Part shown: positions 61,616-64,000 of the stretch, piece after piece
How the letters are laid out: each line of letters opens with the position of its first letter
How positions within the stretch are numbered: position 1 is the first letter of the stretch
Origin: Vibrio mimicus CAIM 602
Lineage (GTDB): Bacteria; Pseudomonadota; Gammaproteobacteria; Enterobacterales; Vibrionaceae
Assembly: GCF_000338875.1 (NCBI RefSeq)
Contig: NZ_AOMO01000024.1
Location: forward strand, 186,001 to 250,000
Direction of reading: 5' to 3'
Length of the DNA stretch: 64,000 nt
The notes under the pieces: model-generated
Seen by the model: the letters and a program-made list of their open reading frames with translations, nothing else
The model's database searches: none
Told to the model about the DNA's origin: nothing
Made by a program: the position numbers and the translations under genes

Positions 61616-64000
61616 GTGAAAAAAAACATAATTGCTACGGCATTGTTACTTTCATGCGCAGGCTCTGTACTGGCCGCAGAAAACTACGACCCACACCAAA
61701 GCTACGCAAGCGGTGAACAAGTTTACTTCGACGGTAAGCTTTATCAGGCGCAGTGGTGGGCAAATCCGAATCAGTCGCCTGCTGAGATCACGGAAAATAG
61801 CTGGGATTCCCCTTGGGTTCTTATTTCTGATAGCCCTGAAATCACACCACCAGTAGAACCGCCTGTCGAACCAGAAATTCCTACCCCACCACCTACAGAT
61901 GGTAATCATCCGAGTTACGTTGAAGGTAATCGCTATGTAGGCGGAGATATTGTCGAAAATGATGGTCGTTACTATCGCTGTAAATTCGGGGCAACCGAAG
62001 GATGGTGCTCACAACCAGCTTACGAACCAGGCCAAGGCAACGTCTGGCAAGACGCTTGGGAAGAAATTGAAGCAACCGTTACCGAAACCTTTTCTCTCAG
62101 CTATCTGGGTAACAGCTTTAAACTAAACCATTCAACCTTTGGCTACGCAACAGAATCTGAATTCGCACCAGAGTCTATTGCCATCAACAATAACATCCTA
62201 TATGTCGGTAACACGGCCAAAAAAGACGAAAAATCAAACATCGACCGCTACGACTTAGTGAACAAACGTGCACTATCACCAATAACGGGTTTCACTCTGA
62301 ACGGTAAAGAGGAAACTATTCGTGTGGTGAGTGACATCACGGTTCACAATGACCGCTTGTACATGGCATCACTGTCGTCTAACCGTGTCGATATTTATGA
62401 CACCAAGAACAACAACCAGATCATCATGTCATTAGGTACGGGAGTGTATTGGGGTGATAAATTCCGCGATGCGCTGACTCACCCTTACGCTGTTGCGGCT
62501 AACGATAACTATGTGTTTGTCGCAGACATCACAGGTAAAATTTCAATTTACCTACAAAGTGATGTCACGTTAGAAAACCATAAACGTGCGGTTAAGCATG
62601 CTTTTTTTGATTTGCCAGACAGCAACTCCATCCATCGCAATCTGAAACTAGAAGTGGTTGGGGACGAACTGATCGTTAGCTTTGATAATGGTAAAACTTA
62701 TGTCTTCGACATTACCAATATCGAAGAGAGCCAAAAGCTGGTTGAAGCGAAATATGTTGTCAACAATGCCAACCGACGCTGCATGTATGAAGCGCAAAAT
62801 GGTGCCATTTTCGCGGGTACACGCTCGGGTATGATTGAAGAGTACCCTGCGGGTAAATTTAGCTTCAATGAAAATGGCGTTGCTACTGCGCCTCTACATA
62901 CGTTTAACCGCTACTACAATACAGCAGAAAATCGTGAAGAAATGCCCGTCGGAGCTTTCGACTTTGCTGTTGAAAACAACACCCTTGCTCTATTGCAGGG
63001 TAAAACCGTGGTACTGGCAGATAAAGTCCAGCTCACTGTGTCGGTAAAAGATATGCCGAACAATGAACAGCCAACCGATTTTGATCTGACTTCACCAGAG
63101 GTTAGTAAAGCCAAGCTACTGCAAAATGACGAAAGCTGGGAAAGTCTCATTCAAAATCATGAAGTACGTGTCAACCGCATCCTTTCTGGTAAGCAAGGGA
63201 TTGATAAGCTTGAGATCACCAGCTACGCAGCTCAAACAACTTACGATCTGGATGTAGAAGCGCGCTTTGGCTCAAAGGGCGAATGGATCAACTTGGGAAC
63301 CATTACCCAATTAGAGCCGTTCTCAAAACATGAGCTGAACTATACGTTACAAGATGGGCATTATTACACCAGCGTAGACCAACTAAAATCGTATGCGATT
63401 TCTGGCCTGGAAAACTTGGATTACTTGCCATCAGATCTGATTGATATTCGTCTTACTTCAGACACCGATACCTTTGTACAAAAAATCACTGACTTAAAAC
63501 CGAGCTGGCGTCTGCGCTTTGGTAACTACAGTCCTGAAACACACGGCAAATGGGGACGCATTACAGGTCCATATGCTCGTGAGTGGATGATTATGATGAC
63601 TAACTTTGCGTACATCATGAACAGCCCTGAGTTTGAACACATCTGGTTCAATTACAAAGAGACATTTGGTCAAGGAACCAATGAGTTCTTCGGTAATGCA
63701 GGCCCTGTGAATGCTCCAAATGGTAACTTTACCGCGGCGGATTACCAACGTGTATACCAGCAATTCATGAACCGCGATCTGATCCATTTGGGTGTATCTA
63801 CCATTGGTGGCGGACTTGGTGGCGGTACCGTACTTGGCATTGATACTTGGCTTTTCTACGGCCACTACTATCGTTCAGGTTTTGGTATTCTCGCTCATGA
63901 GTTTGGCCATGGCTTCGGCAGTCATAGTAGTGCCTTTTCTAACAGTGGTGCTGGGTTACAACCGCTTTTCACCCAAATGCACCATATGATGCTGCTTGAT
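61616..64000 (+). CDS. secreted chitin-binding protein with zinc-protease motif, 5' part
   Basis: Starts with GTG at 61616 (VKKNIIATALLLSCAG, cleavage after SVLA) and stays open for 795 codons to the window edge; the first ATG in frame is much later, so the gene is easily missed. Two chitin-binding (CBM5/12) modules come first: SYASGEQVYFDGKLYQAQWW and, after a Pro/Thr-rich linker, RYVGGDIVENDGRYYRCKFG. A repeat-rich middle follows with a beta-propeller look (YDLVNKR, DIYDTKN). Near the end HEFGHGFGSH resembles the HExxH zinc site of gluzincin or metzincin proteases. Probably a secreted metalloprotease acting on chitin-associated protein or mucin, comparable in layout to TagA-like proteins. 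AAAGTGAG is upstream. Confidence 0.8.
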   Translation, partial: MKKNIIATALLLSCAGSVLAAENYDPHQSYASGEQVYFDGKLYQAQWWANPNQSPAEITENSWDSPWVLISDSPEITPPVEPPVEPEIPTPPPTDGNHPSYVEGNRYVGGDIVENDGRYYRCKFGATEGWCSQPAYEPGQGNVWQDAWEEIEATVTETFSLSYLGNSFKLNHSTFGYATESEFAPESIAINNNILYVGNTAKKDEKSNIDRYDLVNKRALSPITGFTLNGKEETIRVVSDITVHNDRLYMASLSSNRVDIYDTKNNNQIIMSLGTGVYWGDKFRDALTHPYAVAANDNYVFVADITGKISIYLQSDVTLENHKRAVKHAFFDLPDSNSIHRNLKLEVVGDELIVSFDNGKTYVFDITNIEESQKLVEAKYVVNNANRRCMYEAQNGAIFAGTRSGMIEEYPAGKFSFNENGVATAPLHTFNRYYNTAENREEMPVGAFDFAVENNTLALLQGKTVVLADKVQLTVSVKDMPNNEQPTDFDLTSPEVSKAKLLQNDESWESLIQNHEVRVNRILSGKQGIDKLEITSYAAQTTYDLDVEARFGSKGEWINLGTITQLEPFSKHELNYTLQDGHYYTSVDQLKSYAISGLENLDYLPSDLIDIRLTSDTDTFVQKITDLKPSWRLRFGNYSPETHGKWGRITGPYAREWMIMMTNFAYIMNSPEFEHIWFNYKETFGQGTNEFFGNAGPVNAPNGNFTAADYQRVYQQFMNRDLIHLGVSTIGGGLGGGTVLGIDTWLFYGHYYRSGFGILAHEFGHGFGSHSSAFSNSGAGLQPLFTQMHHMMLLD

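Noticed and set aside
1..64000. tRNA, rRNA, CRISPR, IS or phage elements
   Set aside because: None recognised on either strand; no terminal repeats or integrase flank the syp region.

Overview
This window looks like Vibrio chromosome I. The block pyrF-lapB-lapA-ihfB-rpsA-cmk-comEA-ppiD-hupB-lon-clpX-clpP-tig-dctBD/dctMQP-selO-(EAL)-CDP-alcohol/CdsA/PlsC-thioesterase has the order I know from Vibrio cholerae and relatives. Codon use, Shine-Dalgarno sites and terminators are ordinary gammaproteobacterial. I saw no tRNA, rRNA, CRISPR, IS element or phage. I cannot name the species.

Layout. (1) 1-6554, minus strand: a five-gene Yej/Opp-type peptide ABC transporter whose first permease gene is frameshifted, and beyond it the 5' part of an outer-membrane barrel gene, also frameshifted. 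(2) 7234-10904, plus strand: a three-gene operon for a secreted GEVED/LruC protein, a lipoprotein and a membrane-tethered endonuclease/exonuclease/phosphatase-fold enzyme. (3) 11100-30075: a symbiosis polysaccharide (syp) type biofilm locus, sypABCD-[Hpt]-sypG-sypHIJKLMNOPQR. It encodes a STAS protein, OmpA-like lipoprotein, SLBB export protein, a CpsD-like ATPase, a stand-alone Hpt protein, a sigma54 response regulator, six GT4-like transferases, one GT2, flippase, polymerase, acetyltransferase, chain-length protein and initiating sugar transferase. (4) 30219-32473: H-NOX nitric oxide sensor plus hybrid histidine kinase (hnoX-hahK). (5) 32526-46859, minus strand: housekeeping and proteostasis genes. 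(6) 47359-53677: DctBD two-component system and the DctPQM TRAP transporter it should control. (7) 53906-61250: selO, an overlooked 33-residue membrane protein, a molybdopterin-fold periplasmic protein, a frameshifted GGDEF-EAL protein, and a phospholipid-type operon. (8) 61616-64000: start of a large secreted chitin-binding protein with a zinc-protease motif, using a GTG start.

How it works together. Regions 2-4 read as one self-contained system. In Vibrio fischeri the unlinked pair HnoX/HahK feeds phosphate through the Hpt domain of SypF to SypG, which drives sigma54 promoters upstream of sypA, sypI, sypM and sypP. Here hnoX-hahK sits directly behind sypR, the sypE-sypF interval is reduced to one small Hpt gene, and I find sigma54 promoter matches in front of sypA, sypI, sypM and sypP, and also before the region 2 operon and possibly sypG. 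Each is preceded by copies, some imperfect, of a TTCTCA-N3-TGAGAA palindrome. The inferred circuit is: NO - HnoX - HahK (H210, D495) - Hpt (H66) - SypG (D53) - polysaccharide and matrix protein operons.

Three genes carry single-base frameshifts. Two of them are T7-to-T8 changes in homopolymers, so they may be real slippage (phase variation) or sequencing error; raw reads would decide.
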